A stretch of 64,000 nt of DNA, from assembly GCA_964586785.1 (NCBI GenBank), contig CAZPHS010000003.1:62001-126000 (forward strand). The letters run 5' to 3'. A program made the translations under genes and the position numbers. Positions within the stretch are counted from its first letter, which is position 1, and each line of letters starts with the position of its first letter. Below, one piece after another: positions 8,641 to 16,862 of this stretch. The notes under the pieces were generated by a model. It saw nothing but the letters and a program-made list of their open reading frames with translations. It made no database searches and had not been told where the DNA came from. The stretch comes from SZUA-584 sp041656035. GTDB taxonomy: Bacteria > Bacillota > Clostridia > Christensenellales > SZUA-584.

Positions 8641-10560
8641 ATGATGTACGAAAGATTTCTCTCTCCGGGAAAGATAGGACGGCTGACGCTTAAAAACCGC
8701 TGCATTTTCCCTCCCATGGGCTCGGGTTATGTCACGGAGGAGCATCCCCGCGATGTGCTTGCGGACTATCACGCGCGGCGCGCGCGGGGCGGCTGCGCCA
8801 TGAATATAGTAGAGATTGCGTCGGTGCATATAACAAGCAGTGCGCCTAATATTATAGGCATTTACGACGATAAATTTTTAACCGGATTAAGCGGGCTGGC
8901 AAAAGCCATAAAGGACAACGGAGGGATTGCGTGCATACAGCTTTGGCACGGCGGGCGGCAGACGTCCGGAAAGCCGTTCGGCGGGAAACCCTTTGCTCCC
9001 TCGGCGATAACCTGCGCAATGATAGGCGAAGAACCTCACGCTATGACGGCGGACGAGGCTGCCGAAATAATATGCGCCTTTGGGGACGCCGCCAAAAGAG
9101 CGAAAGAAGCGGGCTTTGACGCCGTGGAAATACACGGCGCTCACGGCTATCTTATTGATTCCTTTTTAAACCCGTATACAAACAAGCGCGAGGATAAATA
9201 CGGCGGCAGCCCCGAGAACAGGGCAAGGTTCGGATGCGAGGTTATAGCTGACGTAAGAAAAAAGACGGGGCACGATTACACAGTGCTTTTCAGGATGAGC
9301 GCCCGGGAAAATGTTGAAGGCGGCATAGAGCTTGACGACGCGATAGACGCCGCAAAGCGTTACGAGGCTTCCGGCATAGACGCGCTTGACGTATCGCAAG
9401 GGTGCTATGACGCGATGACATACACCGTTCCGCCGTATTTCTATCCGCACATGATAAACGCCAAAAACGCGGGGGCCATAAAAAAAAGCACGGGCGTGCC
9501 TATGGTTGTTGCCGGAAGAATAACTTCGCCGGATATCGCGGAACACATACTGCAAAAGGGGTACGCGGATTTTATATCTCTCGGACGTCCCCAGCTTGCC
9601 GACCCCGATTTTGTCAGAAAAACGGCGGAAGGGCGCGCGGAGCAGATTGTGCGTTGCATAGCGTGCAACCAAGGTTGCGTAGGCCGTATGTTTGCGGGGC
9701 TCGGCGCAAGCTGCATATTTACGCCCGCGACGGGGAACGAGAAAAAAGCGGTTGTTTTGCCCGCGCAAAAAAAGAAGAAGGTTCTTGTTGTGGGGGGAGG
9801 TCCGGCCGGTTTGGAGGCGGCGCGGGTTGCAGCGGAGAGGGGGCATAAAGTGACGCTGTTTGAAAAAACGGTATCGCTGGGAGGACAGTTTCTGCAGGCC
9901 GGCAGAGCGCCGCACAAGCGCGAGTTTGGCGCGTCCGCGGAGCACATGGGATACCGCGCGCATAAAGCCGGAGTTGATATAAAACTGTATACGAAGGCAA
10001 CGCCCGAGAGGATAAGGCAAATAGAGCCGGATGTAATAATAATCGCGACCGGCAGCGAGCCAAGCTTTCCCGATATACCCGGAATACATAACGATAATGT
10101 GTACGAAGGCAGGCTTGTTGTTTCCGGATATACTTTTATAAGAGAGCAGAATGTGGCGGTAATAGGCGGCGGGCTTATAGGGCTTGAGGCCATGGAAGTT
10201 TTGACGGCGCAGGGGAAAGCGGTAACCGTGGTGGAAATGCAAGACGAGATTGGTAAGGACCTTGAGATGTATATACGCCCGTATATGCTTGAGATTATAA
10301 AACGGTACGGCGTTAAAATATTAACCGGCGCGAAGTGCATAGCCATAGGCGACGGATATATAAAAGCAAAGAAGAACGGCGGGGAGATTGACTTGGCGTG
10401 CGGCGCCGCGGTTATAGCCGTGGGCGCGAGGCCAAATGAGGACGTTAAAGATATGGCCGAGGCTTTGGGCATAGAGTATCATATTATAGGCGACGCGAAA
10501 TGCCCCGACAAGGTGCTTCCCGCCATATGGGGCGGCAACGAGATTGCGCGAAGCCTGTAA
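8641..10560 (+). CDS. NADH:flavin oxidoreductase, 2,4-dienoyl-CoA/enoate reductase type
   Basis: Iron-sulfur flavoenzyme of the old-yellow-enzyme superfamily that reduces activated C=C bonds; the substrate is unknown. The 639 residues contain an N-terminal FMN TIM barrel (about 1-340, with HGAHGYLIDSFLNP typical of the active site), a 4Fe-4S cysteine cluster CIACNQGCVG followed by a fourth Cys, and a C-terminal FAD/NAD(P) unit with two GxGxxG motifs (VVGGGPAGLEAA and VIGGGLIGLEAM). This is the architecture of FadH, clostridial enoate reductases and BaiCD/BaiH. ATG 8641 or 8644 follows an AAAGGGG site. It is a single gene bounded by terminators. Confidence 0.88.
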   Translation: MMYERFLSPGKIGRLTLKNRCIFPPMGSGYVTEEHPRDVLADYHARRARGGCAMNIVEIASVHITSSAPNIIGIYDDKFLTGLSGLAKAIKDNGGIACIQLWHGGRQTSGKPFGGKPFAPSAITCAMIGEEPHAMTADEAAEIICAFGDAAKRAKEAGFDAVEIHGAHGYLIDSFLNPYTNKREDKYGGSPENRARFGCEVIADVRKKTGHDYTVLFRMSARENVEGGIELDDAIDAAKRYEASGIDALDVSQGCYDAMTYTVPPYFYPHMINAKNAGAIKKSTGVPMVVAGRITSPDIAEHILQKGYADFISLGRPQLADPDFVRKTAEGRAEQIVRCIACNQGCVGRMFAGLGASCIFTPATGNEKKAVVLPAQKKKKVLVVGGGPAGLEAARVAAERGHKVTLFEKTVSLGGQFLQAGRAPHKREFGASAEHMGYRAHKAGVDIKLYTKATPERIRQIEPDVIIIATGSEPSFPDIPGIHNDNVYEGRLVVSGYTFIREQNVAVIGGGLIGLEAMEVLTAQGKAVTVVEMQDEIGKDLEMYIRPYMLEIIKRYGVKILTGAKCIAIGDGYIKAKKNGGEIDLACGAAVIAVGARPNEDVKDMAEALGIEYHIIGDAKCPDKVLPAIWGGNEIARSL

Positions 10561-10572
10561 GAGGTATTAATA

Positions 10573-10605
10573 AGAGCCGAGGCGGCGCCGAGGCTCTTTA
10601 TATTT
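10573..10605. terminator. Weak bidirectional terminator
   Basis: AGAGCC (10573-10578) pairs with GGCTCT (10592-10597) around a GC-rich loop, between two convergent genes. The T-tract is short and broken. Confidence 0.5.
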
Positions 10606-10616
10606 GCCGTAATTAG

Positions 10617-11021
10617 TTATTCTCCGGCTTGCTCTTTGGTGTCCGCGGAGCATGTTTTACAATCAGATTCTTTCGAACACGTTTCAAAATCGCCCGTAAA
10701 CAGCTTTAATATTATATGCGTTATGGGAATGGCAAAAAAGATAAGCCAGCCCGGATGCCAAAGGCGCAATATAAATCCCATATAAAGATACGCCACTACA
10801 CAGCATACAGATACAATTGCGGAAACCGCGGCGGCTATGTGACGTTTGCTGGTAAATACATCGACTATTGCGGAAACTACAGGAATTGAAATAAATATAA
10901 GCCAAGTGGGATGCCAGGTGTGCATTACAAAACCGATGTATAAAAACACAACAGTTGAAAGCAGAGCGGTAAGACTTATAATCGCTCCTCCGACAGCAGA
11001 TTTTTTCGCGGACTTTGTCAT
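10617..11021 (-). CDS. Small membrane protein with internal duplication
   Basis: Function unknown. The 134 residues contain four predicted transmembrane segments arranged as two copies of the same hairpin: a YIGFVMHTWHPTWLIFISIP stretch near residue 40 and a YMGFILRLWHPGWLIFFAIP stretch near residue 90. WHPxWLIF-x-IP is the conserved core. A short soluble tail holds three Cys (CSKESDCKTC). ATG 11021 has GGAGG 8 bases upstream; the ATG at 11036 contains that ribosome site and is rejected. It is a single gene converging on the oxidoreductase. Confidence 0.75.
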   Translation of the reverse strand: MTKSAKKSAVGGAIISLTALLSTVVFLYIGFVMHTWHPTWLIFISIPVVSAIVDVFTSKRHIAAAVSAIVSVCCVVAYLYMGFILRLWHPGWLIFFAIPITHIILKLFTGDFETCSKESDCKTCSADTKEQAGE

Positions 11022-11156
11022 ATAAAAAACCTCCATAAAAAACTGTTAATTATTACTGTTTAATTATATTATATTTGTGTAATCCGCGCAATAATTTTAG
11101 CGTGCGGGGAACACTGTCCAATCGGTAATTTTTTAAATAATTTGAGTATAAAAAGC

Positions 11157-11185
11157 TTGCAATTTGCTCTTTTTTATTATATCAT
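11157..11185 (+). promoter_or_regulatory. Sigma-A type promoter for cbpA-clpB operon
   Basis: TTGCAA (11157-11162), 17-base spacer, TATCAT (11180-11185). The CtsR-type operator begins 10 bases downstream, at about the transcription start. Confidence 0.6.
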
Positions 11186-11195
11186 GCATACATAA

Positions 11196-11212
11196 GGTCA
11201 AAGAAAGTCAAA
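11196..11212 (+). promoter_or_regulatory. CtsR operator
   Basis: GGTCAAA (11196-11202), GAA, AGTCAAA (11206-11212) matches the CtsR heptad direct repeat RGTCAAA-NAN-RGTCAAA at every position. It overlaps the expected transcription start of the DnaJ-like/ClpB operon, where a bound repressor would block initiation. No ctsR gene is in the window. Confidence 0.85.
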
Positions 11213-11255
11213 GTATTATTATGGAAGGATAACGGCTGCCGGAAGGAGGAAAGCG

Positions 11256-12233
11256 GTGGAATATAAGGATTATTATAAAACGCTGGGCGTTGAAAAGACA
11301 GCGCCGCAGGATGAGATAAAAAAAGCGTACAGAAGGCTCGCGAAAAAGCATCACCCGGACGCCAATAAGGGCGACAGTGCGTCGGAGGCAAAGTTTAAAG
11401 AGATAAGCGAAGCTTATGAGGTGCTGGGCGATGAACAAAAGCGCAAGAAGTACGACGCTTTCGGCAGCCGGACGCAGTTTTCGGGCGGGCATAACTTCGA
11501 TCCGGCGCAGTACGGTTTTGGCGGCGGCAACGTAAGATATGAATACGCGGGAGCGGGAGACCGCAGCGATTTTTTTAACATGTTCTTTTCCGGCGCTTTT
11601 GACGATTTGTTCTCGGCGGCGCGCGAAGGCGGCGGAGGTACATATTATTATCAAAGCGGCGATGATATGGATTTTTTTACGGGCGGCGGGAGGCAGAGAG
11701 GCGCGTATGACGGAGAGAATATAGAGGCGCGGATAAGCTTAACGCCGCGGGAAGGCGCGGCGGGAGTTTCAAGGCAGATTGCCGTAAAAACGGAGAACGG
11801 AACGCGAACAATAAACTTTAAAGTACCCGCGGGAGTTCGCGACGGGGAAACTATAAGGCTGAAAGGTCAAGGCCGGCAGGGGCAGGGCGGCGGCAAGAGC
11901 GGAGATTTATTGCTGACTGTGAGCATGGAAAAGGACGCCAAATATATGTTTGACGGCGACAAGCTTATTATGCGTGCCGATATAAATCCGTGGGACGCGG
12001 CTCTTGGCACAAAGCTGCCCGCGGACACGCTGGACGGGCGTATAATGGTGAACGTGCCCGCCGGAGTGCAGACGGGAAGCAAAATAAGGGTGGCGGGCAA
12101 AGGATACCCTTTCAGGGGCAAGGCGAGGGGTGATCTTCTTATAGAGTTTAGCATAAAAAACCCCGTCAGCTTGACTGACGCGCAGAAAAAGCTTTATGAG
12201 CAGCTGCGCGAGAAGTCAAAAAAACAGGAGTAA
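11256..12233 (+). CDS. DnaJ-class co-chaperone without zinc finger (CbpA-like)
   Basis: J-domain protein that stimulates DnaK ATPase and delivers unfolded substrates. It has 325 residues: a J domain at 4-68 with the HPD tripeptide, a Gly/Phe-rich linker to about 150, then the C-terminal substrate-binding beta domains (about 155-315). The CxxCxGxG zinc repeats of DnaJ are absent, so it is CbpA-type. The GTG start at 11256 has AAGGAGG 6 bases upstream. It is first in an operon with clpB, 14 bases away, behind the CtsR operator. Confidence 0.88.
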   Translation: MEYKDYYKTLGVEKTAPQDEIKKAYRRLAKKHHPDANKGDSASEAKFKEISEAYEVLGDEQKRKKYDAFGSRTQFSGGHNFDPAQYGFGGGNVRYEYAGAGDRSDFFNMFFSGAFDDLFSAAREGGGGTYYYQSGDDMDFFTGGGRQRGAYDGENIEARISLTPREGAAGVSRQIAVKTENGTRTINFKVPAGVRDGETIRLKGQGRQGQGGGKSGDLLLTVSMEKDAKYMFDGDKLIMRADINPWDAALGTKLPADTLDGRIMVNVPAGVQTGSKIRVAGKGYPFRGKARGDLLIEFSIKNPVSLTDAQKKLYEQLREKSKKQE

Positions 12234-12247
12234 AGGAGAGAATATAT

Positions 12248-14848
12248 ATGGAGCTTGACAGATTAACGGAAAAAGCGGCCGCCGCTGTGAGCGAAGCCCA
12301 GCAGATTGGTATACGTGACGGACACCAGCAGATAGACGGAGAGCATCTGCATTTAGCGCTTGTGTCGCAGCGTGACGGGCTGATACCCAAATTGCTGCAT
12401 TATATGGGAATTGATACGCCGGCGTATATTACGGCGCTGGAAAGCGAGCTTGAAAAGCTGCCAAAGGTGCGGGGCGCTTCGGCGGCCGTTTACGCGTCGC
12501 GGCGGTTCGGCGAGATTATTGTGCGCGCTCAGGACGAGGCAAAACGTTTTAAAGACGAATACACCGGTGTAGAGCATATTTATATAGCGCTTATTAAAGA
12601 GCGCGGTACGCCGTCCGCGGCGCTGTTCGACAAATTCGGGGTAACGCCGGATAAGTTTATGGCGGCGCTGTCTAAGGTACGCGGAAACCAGCGCGTAACG
12701 TCGCAGAACCCGGAGGAGACTTACGATTCGCTGACGCGGTTTGGGCGTGACCTTGTGGAGCTCGCGCGGCAGGGGAAGATAGACCCCGTGATAGGGCGTG
12801 ACGGAGAGATACGCCGGGCGATAAGAATATTATCGCGCCGCACAAAAAACAATCCCGTGCTTATAGGCGAACCGGGCGTTGGGAAAACCGCGGTTGTGGA
12901 AGGGTTGGCGCAGCGTATACTCGCCGGAGACGTTCCCGAGGGTTTAAAGGATAAATCAATTTTCGCGCTGGATTTGGGCGCGCTTATAGCCGGGGCGAAA
13001 TATCGCGGAGAGTTTGAGGAACGGTTAAAAGCGGTGCTTTCGGATATAAACAAATCCGACGGCCGCATAATATTGTTTATAGACGAGCTGCACAACATTG
13101 TCGGCGCGGGCAAGGCCGAGGGCGCTATGGACGCGGGCAACATTTTAAAGCCCATGCTGGCGAGGGGAGAGCTGCACTGCATAGGCGCGACGACGCTCGA
13201 CGAATACCGCGTATACATAGAAAAGGACGCGGCGCTTGAAAGGCGGTTCCAGCCCATACTTGTTGAGCCGCCGTCGGTGGAGGATACAATCTCCATACTG
13301 CGCGGACTAAAAGAGAGGTTCGAGATTCACCACGGCGTAAAAATTACCGACAGCGCGCTTATATCCTGCGCGGTGCTGTCCGACCGTTATATATCCGACA
13401 GGTTTTTGCCCGACAAGGCTATAGATTTGATGGATGAGGCGGCCGCTATGATACGCACCGAGATAGACAGTATGCCCGCGGAGCTTGACGAGATATCAAG
13501 GCGCGTTATGCAGCTTGAGGTGGAACGGCAGGCTCTGAAAAAAGAAAAGGACGCGGCAAGCCGGACGCGGCTGTCCGTTTTGGAGAAAGAGCTTTCGGCG
13601 CAAAAGGAGCAGGCCGATAAGTTAAAGGCGCAGTGGGAGCTAGAAAAAGCGGCGCTGCTGCGAGAGAAGGAGTTAAAGCGGCAGATTGAGGAGGCAAGGC
13701 GGCAGATAGAGGACGCGAAAAGGCGGTATGATTTTGAGCTGGCCGCCAAGCTTGAGTACGGCGGACTGCCCGGGCTTTTGCGGCGGCTTGATGAGGAACG
13801 CGCGAGGAATCAAAGGGCGGAAAATGTGCTTTTGAAAGAGGAGGTAACCGAAGAGGAGATAGCGCAGATAGTCTCGCGCTGGACGGGTATACCCGTGGCG
13901 AGGCTTGTTGAGCAGGAGCGCGATAAGCTGCTGAATCTTGAGAGCATACTGCACAGGCGCGTTATAGGGCAAAACGAGGCGGTCGCCGCCGTAAGCGAGG
14001 CCGTTCTGCGCGCGAGAAGCGGGCTTAAAGACCCGAAGCGTCCTATAGGTTCGTTTATTTTTCTTGGACCTACGGGCGTCGGAAAGACGGAGCTTGCCCG
14101 CGCCGTTTCCGAGGCGTTGTTTGACAGCGAGGAAAATATGGTGCGCATAGATATGTCCGAGTACATGGAAAAGCACGCCGTGGCGCGTCTTATAGGAGCG
14201 CCTCCGGGATACATAGGATACGACGAGGGCGGGCAGCTTACCGAGGCTGTGCGCAGAAGGCCGTATTGCGTTATACTGTTTGACGAGATAGAAAAAGCGC
14301 ATAACGATGTGTTCAACGTGCTTTTGCAGCTTTTGGACGACGGGCGTTTAACCGACAGCAGGGGGCGTACCGTGGATTTTAAGAATACCGTTGTTATAAT
14401 GACGAGCAACATAGGCAGCGAGCGTTTGCTTACCGGTATAGATAAGTCGGGCGAGCTTGGGGGAGACGCTAAAAATCAAGTGCTGGCCGAGCTTTCAAGG
14501 CATTTCAGGCCCGAGTTTTTAAACCGCGTTGACGACACGGTGGTATTCAGACCGCTTAAAATGGAGGATATTATAAGCATAATTGATTTGTCGGCGGAAG
14601 CATTGCAAAAAAGGCTCGCCGAGCGAAATATAACGCTTAGCTTAACGGATTCGGCAAAGCGGCTTATAGCTAAGGCTTCGTACACGCCGGTATACGGCGC
14701 GCGGCCTGTAAAAAGATATCTGCAAAAGGCAGTGGAGACAAAGCTTTCGCGAATGCTGGTTTCCGGCGAGGCTGCCGACGGCGCGTCCGTTACCGTGGAC
14801 GCCGCGGACGGCGGGTTGGTGTTTGAGGTAAAGCAGGCGGGGGATTAG
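12248..14848 (+). CDS. clpB: ATP-dependent disaggregase ClpB
   Basis: Hexameric AAA+ chaperone that extracts proteins from aggregates together with DnaK. It has 866 residues, the usual length: a Clp-N double repeat (1-145), AAA1 with Walker A GEPGVGKT near 207, a coiled-coil middle domain (about 400-525, Glu/Lys/Arg-rich), AAA2 with Walker A GPTGVGKT near 608, and a C-terminal small domain. The middle domain separates it from ClpC and ClpA. AAAGGAGAG lies about 6 bases before the ATG. Expression with the DnaJ-like gene under CtsR control is expected. Confidence 0.96.
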   Translation: MELDRLTEKAAAAVSEAQQIGIRDGHQQIDGEHLHLALVSQRDGLIPKLLHYMGIDTPAYITALESELEKLPKVRGASAAVYASRRFGEIIVRAQDEAKRFKDEYTGVEHIYIALIKERGTPSAALFDKFGVTPDKFMAALSKVRGNQRVTSQNPEETYDSLTRFGRDLVELARQGKIDPVIGRDGEIRRAIRILSRRTKNNPVLIGEPGVGKTAVVEGLAQRILAGDVPEGLKDKSIFALDLGALIAGAKYRGEFEERLKAVLSDINKSDGRIILFIDELHNIVGAGKAEGAMDAGNILKPMLARGELHCIGATTLDEYRVYIEKDAALERRFQPILVEPPSVEDTISILRGLKERFEIHHGVKITDSALISCAVLSDRYISDRFLPDKAIDLMDEAAAMIRTEIDSMPAELDEISRRVMQLEVERQALKKEKDAASRTRLSVLEKELSAQKEQADKLKAQWELEKAALLREKELKRQIEEARRQIEDAKRRYDFELAAKLEYGGLPGLLRRLDEERARNQRAENVLLKEEVTEEEIAQIVSRWTGIPVARLVEQERDKLLNLESILHRRVIGQNEAVAAVSEAVLRARSGLKDPKRPIGSFIFLGPTGVGKTELARAVSEALFDSEENMVRIDMSEYMEKHAVARLIGAPPGYIGYDEGGQLTEAVRRRPYCVILFDEIEKAHNDVFNVLLQLLDDGRLTDSRGRTVDFKNTVVIMTSNIGSERLLTGIDKSGELGGDAKNQVLAELSRHFRPEFLNRVDDTVVFRPLKMEDIISIIDLSAEALQKRLAERNITLSLTDSAKRLIAKASYTPVYGARPVKRYLQKAVETKLSRMLVSGEAADGASVTVDAADGGLVFEVKQAGD

Positions 14849-14850
14849 TA

Positions 14851-14880
14851 CGGGGGCGCGGTTCCGCCCTCGTTTTTCTT
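14851..14880 (+). terminator. Rho-independent terminator after clpB
   Basis: CGGGGGCG (14851-14858) pairs with CGCCCTCG (14865-14872), one G-U pair, followed by TTTTTCTT. Confidence 0.8.
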
Positions 14881-14968
14881 GTCTTTATATGGTTTAATCG
14901 GCTTTCTTTTAAAAATGACGGTTTTGATATAAGCGCGAGGCGGATAAATGGGATAAACCCGCCGAAAG

Positions 14969-15130
14969 TTATTCCTTAAGCAATTCGTTGCGTACAATAA
15001 GCCTGTCAACTTTCCGGCTTTGTTTTAAAACCGCCTTGTCGCGCAGTACGGAGCGTTCGTCCTTTTTATCAATAAGGTCGTTAAGCCGCTTGCACGCTTC
15101 CTTAAGTTCATTTTGATTCATCTCTTTCAT
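14969..15130 (-). CDS. Spo0E-like phosphatase family peptide
   Basis: 53-residue peptide resembling the Spo0E/YisI family, small aspartyl-phosphate phosphatases that dephosphorylate Spo0A~P and delay sporulation. The pattern is an N-terminal helix with LKEACKRLNDLID, a short turn, and a second helix KQSRKVDRLIV. That second helix lines up with the family core SQELDxLI, with RK replacing QE. The ATG at 15130 has GGAGG four bases upstream, slightly close; an ATG at 15121 (residue 4) is the alternative. A good minus-strand promoter lies at 15321-15293. It is a short gene easily lost in automatic calling. The substitutions in the signature leave activity uncertain. Confidence 0.65.
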   Translation of the reverse strand: MKEMNQNELKEACKRLNDLIDKKDERSVLRDKAVLKQSRKVDRLIVRNELLKE

Positions 15131-15448
15131 AGTTCCTCCAAAGATATAACATTATAAGAAACGGCATAAGAGAATACGCCGCTCATATACAAATGATAGG
15201 TTGCGTTTACCAACGGAAACAAAACAAAAAGGGGCGGGACAAGATGTGATTTACGAATTTGAATGGCCGTTGATGAGCAAAAACCAAGTGAAATAATATA
15301 TTGAAACGCGAAGAATGTCAATATAAAAACTTATAAAATTTTGTGGAAATGTTTGGGCGAACCGATAGCGGTAAGCCTATACGCTTTTTAAAGCCGCCTG
15401 TGCCGATTATTAATTAAATATACGTAAATAAAAATACAAGTTTAAATA
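15131..15448. other. Intergenic region with the Spo0E-like gene's promoter
   Basis: About 320 AT-rich bases without a supported gene. The 64-codon minus-strand ORF inside it starts at the -35 box of the promoter and has no ribosome site, so it is not called. The only signal seen is the minus-strand promoter at 15293-15321. Confidence 0.6.
15293..15321 (-). promoter_or_regulatory. Sigma-A type promoter for the Spo0E-like gene
   Basis: Minus strand TTGACA (15321-15316), 17 bases, TATTAT (15298-15293). It would give a leader of roughly 155 bases before the peptide. Confidence 0.6.
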
Positions 15449-15477
15449 AAAACCCCGCCTGCGCCGACGGGGTTTTG
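15449..15477 (-). terminator. Rho-independent terminator after the DUF362 gene
   Basis: Read on the minus strand AAAACCCCG pairs with CGGGGTTTT around a GC-rich loop, followed by a T-rich tract. It lies directly after the stop codon at 15479. Confidence 0.75.
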
Positions 15478-15478
15478 T

Positions 15479-16561
15479 CTATTCAATCGTTTTTAACTCA
15501 TATTCCTGCGTGCCAAGCCCCAGCGTCGTCAGCTCTTTAAGCTGCATAAACGGGTCTTTGCCGTGCAAGCGCTCGAAAAGATGCCCTGTTGTTCCAAGCT
15601 GATGCTTTTGCGGTATGCCGTCGGTTATAAGATTCTCCGTTCGTATGGCGTCAAGGCTTGCGCGTTCGACAGCAACCATGTCGTCTCCCGCCATAACGCC
15701 TATATCGGGCACTAACGGCGGCGTGGATACGCCCCAGCAATCGCATACAAACGTAATATTAGTCAGAAAGTTTATATAGAATACGCTGTCGGGCTCAAAC
15801 GTATCAAGAACCGTTTTTGTGCAAATCGCCATTCCTTTTTGAAAATCCGCGTAATCATGCGAATCAAGCGTTATGGCGCCGGTCGGGCATACTTTAACAC
15901 AGTGCTGGCATATTGTGCAGTTGTGATAAAAAACGCTGTATTTGCCGTCGCTGTCAAAACTGTTGGCGTTGTGGTTGCAGCTTGTGATGCACGCCTCGCA
16001 GTGGGTGCATAGCGTTTCGTCCCACAGCAGCCCGCCCTCCAAACCGTGAATCTGCTGCCGTGTTCTGTCTGTTACGCAGCCCATGGCTATATTCTTGCAC
16101 GCTCCGCCGTAAGCGCACGCGCCGTGCCCTTTAACGTGCGATAAGTTTATCATCGCCTCGGCGTCGTATATATGCCCGCCTATATCCACGTTTTTAAAGC
16201 CGCGGAACGAAACCTCTTTTTCATACACATATTTGTCCATAATGCCGCAGACAGGAACGATGGGAACACCGAAATAATTTGTGGTGTATCCCCTGCGCTC
16301 GGCGCCGTCTATAACCTGGTCGGTAATATACGGCTTGGCTCCATAGCTTTTCAGCTTGTCTATAAGTATACGCACGAAAAGAGGATGAATCGTTGTGAAC
16401 CCTATGTTGCGCCCGACATGCATTTTAATCGCCGTCCATTTCCCTTTAACGGCGGCGCTTAAATTCATATTGTCAATCAGCTTTTCAAAACGCGCCGGAA
16501 GCGTTTCGCAAGGGTCGAGAGTTTTAAAAGTTACGGGAGCAAACAGTATTTTTGCGCTCAT
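15479..16561 (-). CDS. DUF362 protein with two 4Fe-4S ferredoxin motifs
   Basis: Iron-sulfur protein of unknown reaction, 360 residues. The N-terminal two thirds is the DUF362 fold (with a MHVGRNIGFTTIHP segment and NLSHVKGHGACAYGGACKN). The C-terminal part carries two clusters, CTHCEACITSC followed by CTICQHCVKVCP, each a CxxCxxCxxxC 4Fe-4S site. Such proteins are common in strict anaerobes and are often annotated as Fe-S centre proteins. ATG 16561 has GGAGG 7 bases upstream. It is a single gene with its own terminator. Confidence 0.85.
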   Translation of the reverse strand: MSAKILFAPVTFKTLDPCETLPARFEKLIDNMNLSAAVKGKWTAIKMHVGRNIGFTTIHPLFVRILIDKLKSYGAKPYITDQVIDGAERRGYTTNYFGVPIVPVCGIMDKYVYEKEVSFRGFKNVDIGGHIYDAEAMINLSHVKGHGACAYGGACKNIAMGCVTDRTRQQIHGLEGGLLWDETLCTHCEACITSCNHNANSFDSDGKYSVFYHNCTICQHCVKVCPTGAITLDSHDYADFQKGMAICTKTVLDTFEPDSVFYINFLTNITFVCDCWGVSTPPLVPDIGVMAGDDMVAVERASLDAIRTENLITDGIPQKHQLGTTGHLFERLHGKDPFMQLKELTTLGLGTQEYELKTIE

Positions 16562-16862
16562 TTTTATCCTCCATTTTTGTAGTCAGCAGTATTGTATCAT
16601 AACAGCACGCGGCAGCGGAAGTACACCGTCCAAATTAAACGGCGAACCCGACGTACATTTAAAATACGGCCACATACGGAAAAGACGGGGTTAAGCGAAA
16701 GCGCGGCGGACTGCCTCTCGTTTTGTAAAAATACGATTAGATGATTGTTTATGTGTTTAATAATATAAGCGAACCATTTTTTAATTTAAATCGCATATGT
16801 TGTTTAAAAAGCCGGCCGCCGTATCCGCGGTCAGCGCTTTGCAAATATATGGGGAGATACGA
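16562..16862. other. Divergent intergenic region
   Basis: About 300 bases between the DUF362 gene and the histidine kinase. An in-frame ATG at 16797 precedes the kinase, but it has no ribosome site and the sequence up to 16862 does not extend a domain. No convincing promoter pair or operator was found here. Confidence 0.5.

Noticed and set aside
9166..10472. Two long antisense ORFs (358 and 343 codons) inside the oxidoreductase gene
   Set aside because: They overlap a protein with unmistakable motifs, have no ribosome sites and translate to Arg/Tyr- or Ser/Pro-rich sequence typical of antisense shadow frames in this composition.
13673..14412. Antisense ORFs of about 200 codons in clpB
   Set aside because: Shadow frames of a strongly conserved gene, no start signals.
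15127..15321. 64-codon minus-strand ORF between the Spo0E-like and DUF362 genes
   Set aside because: Its TTG start is the -35 box of the promoter and no ribosome site precedes it.
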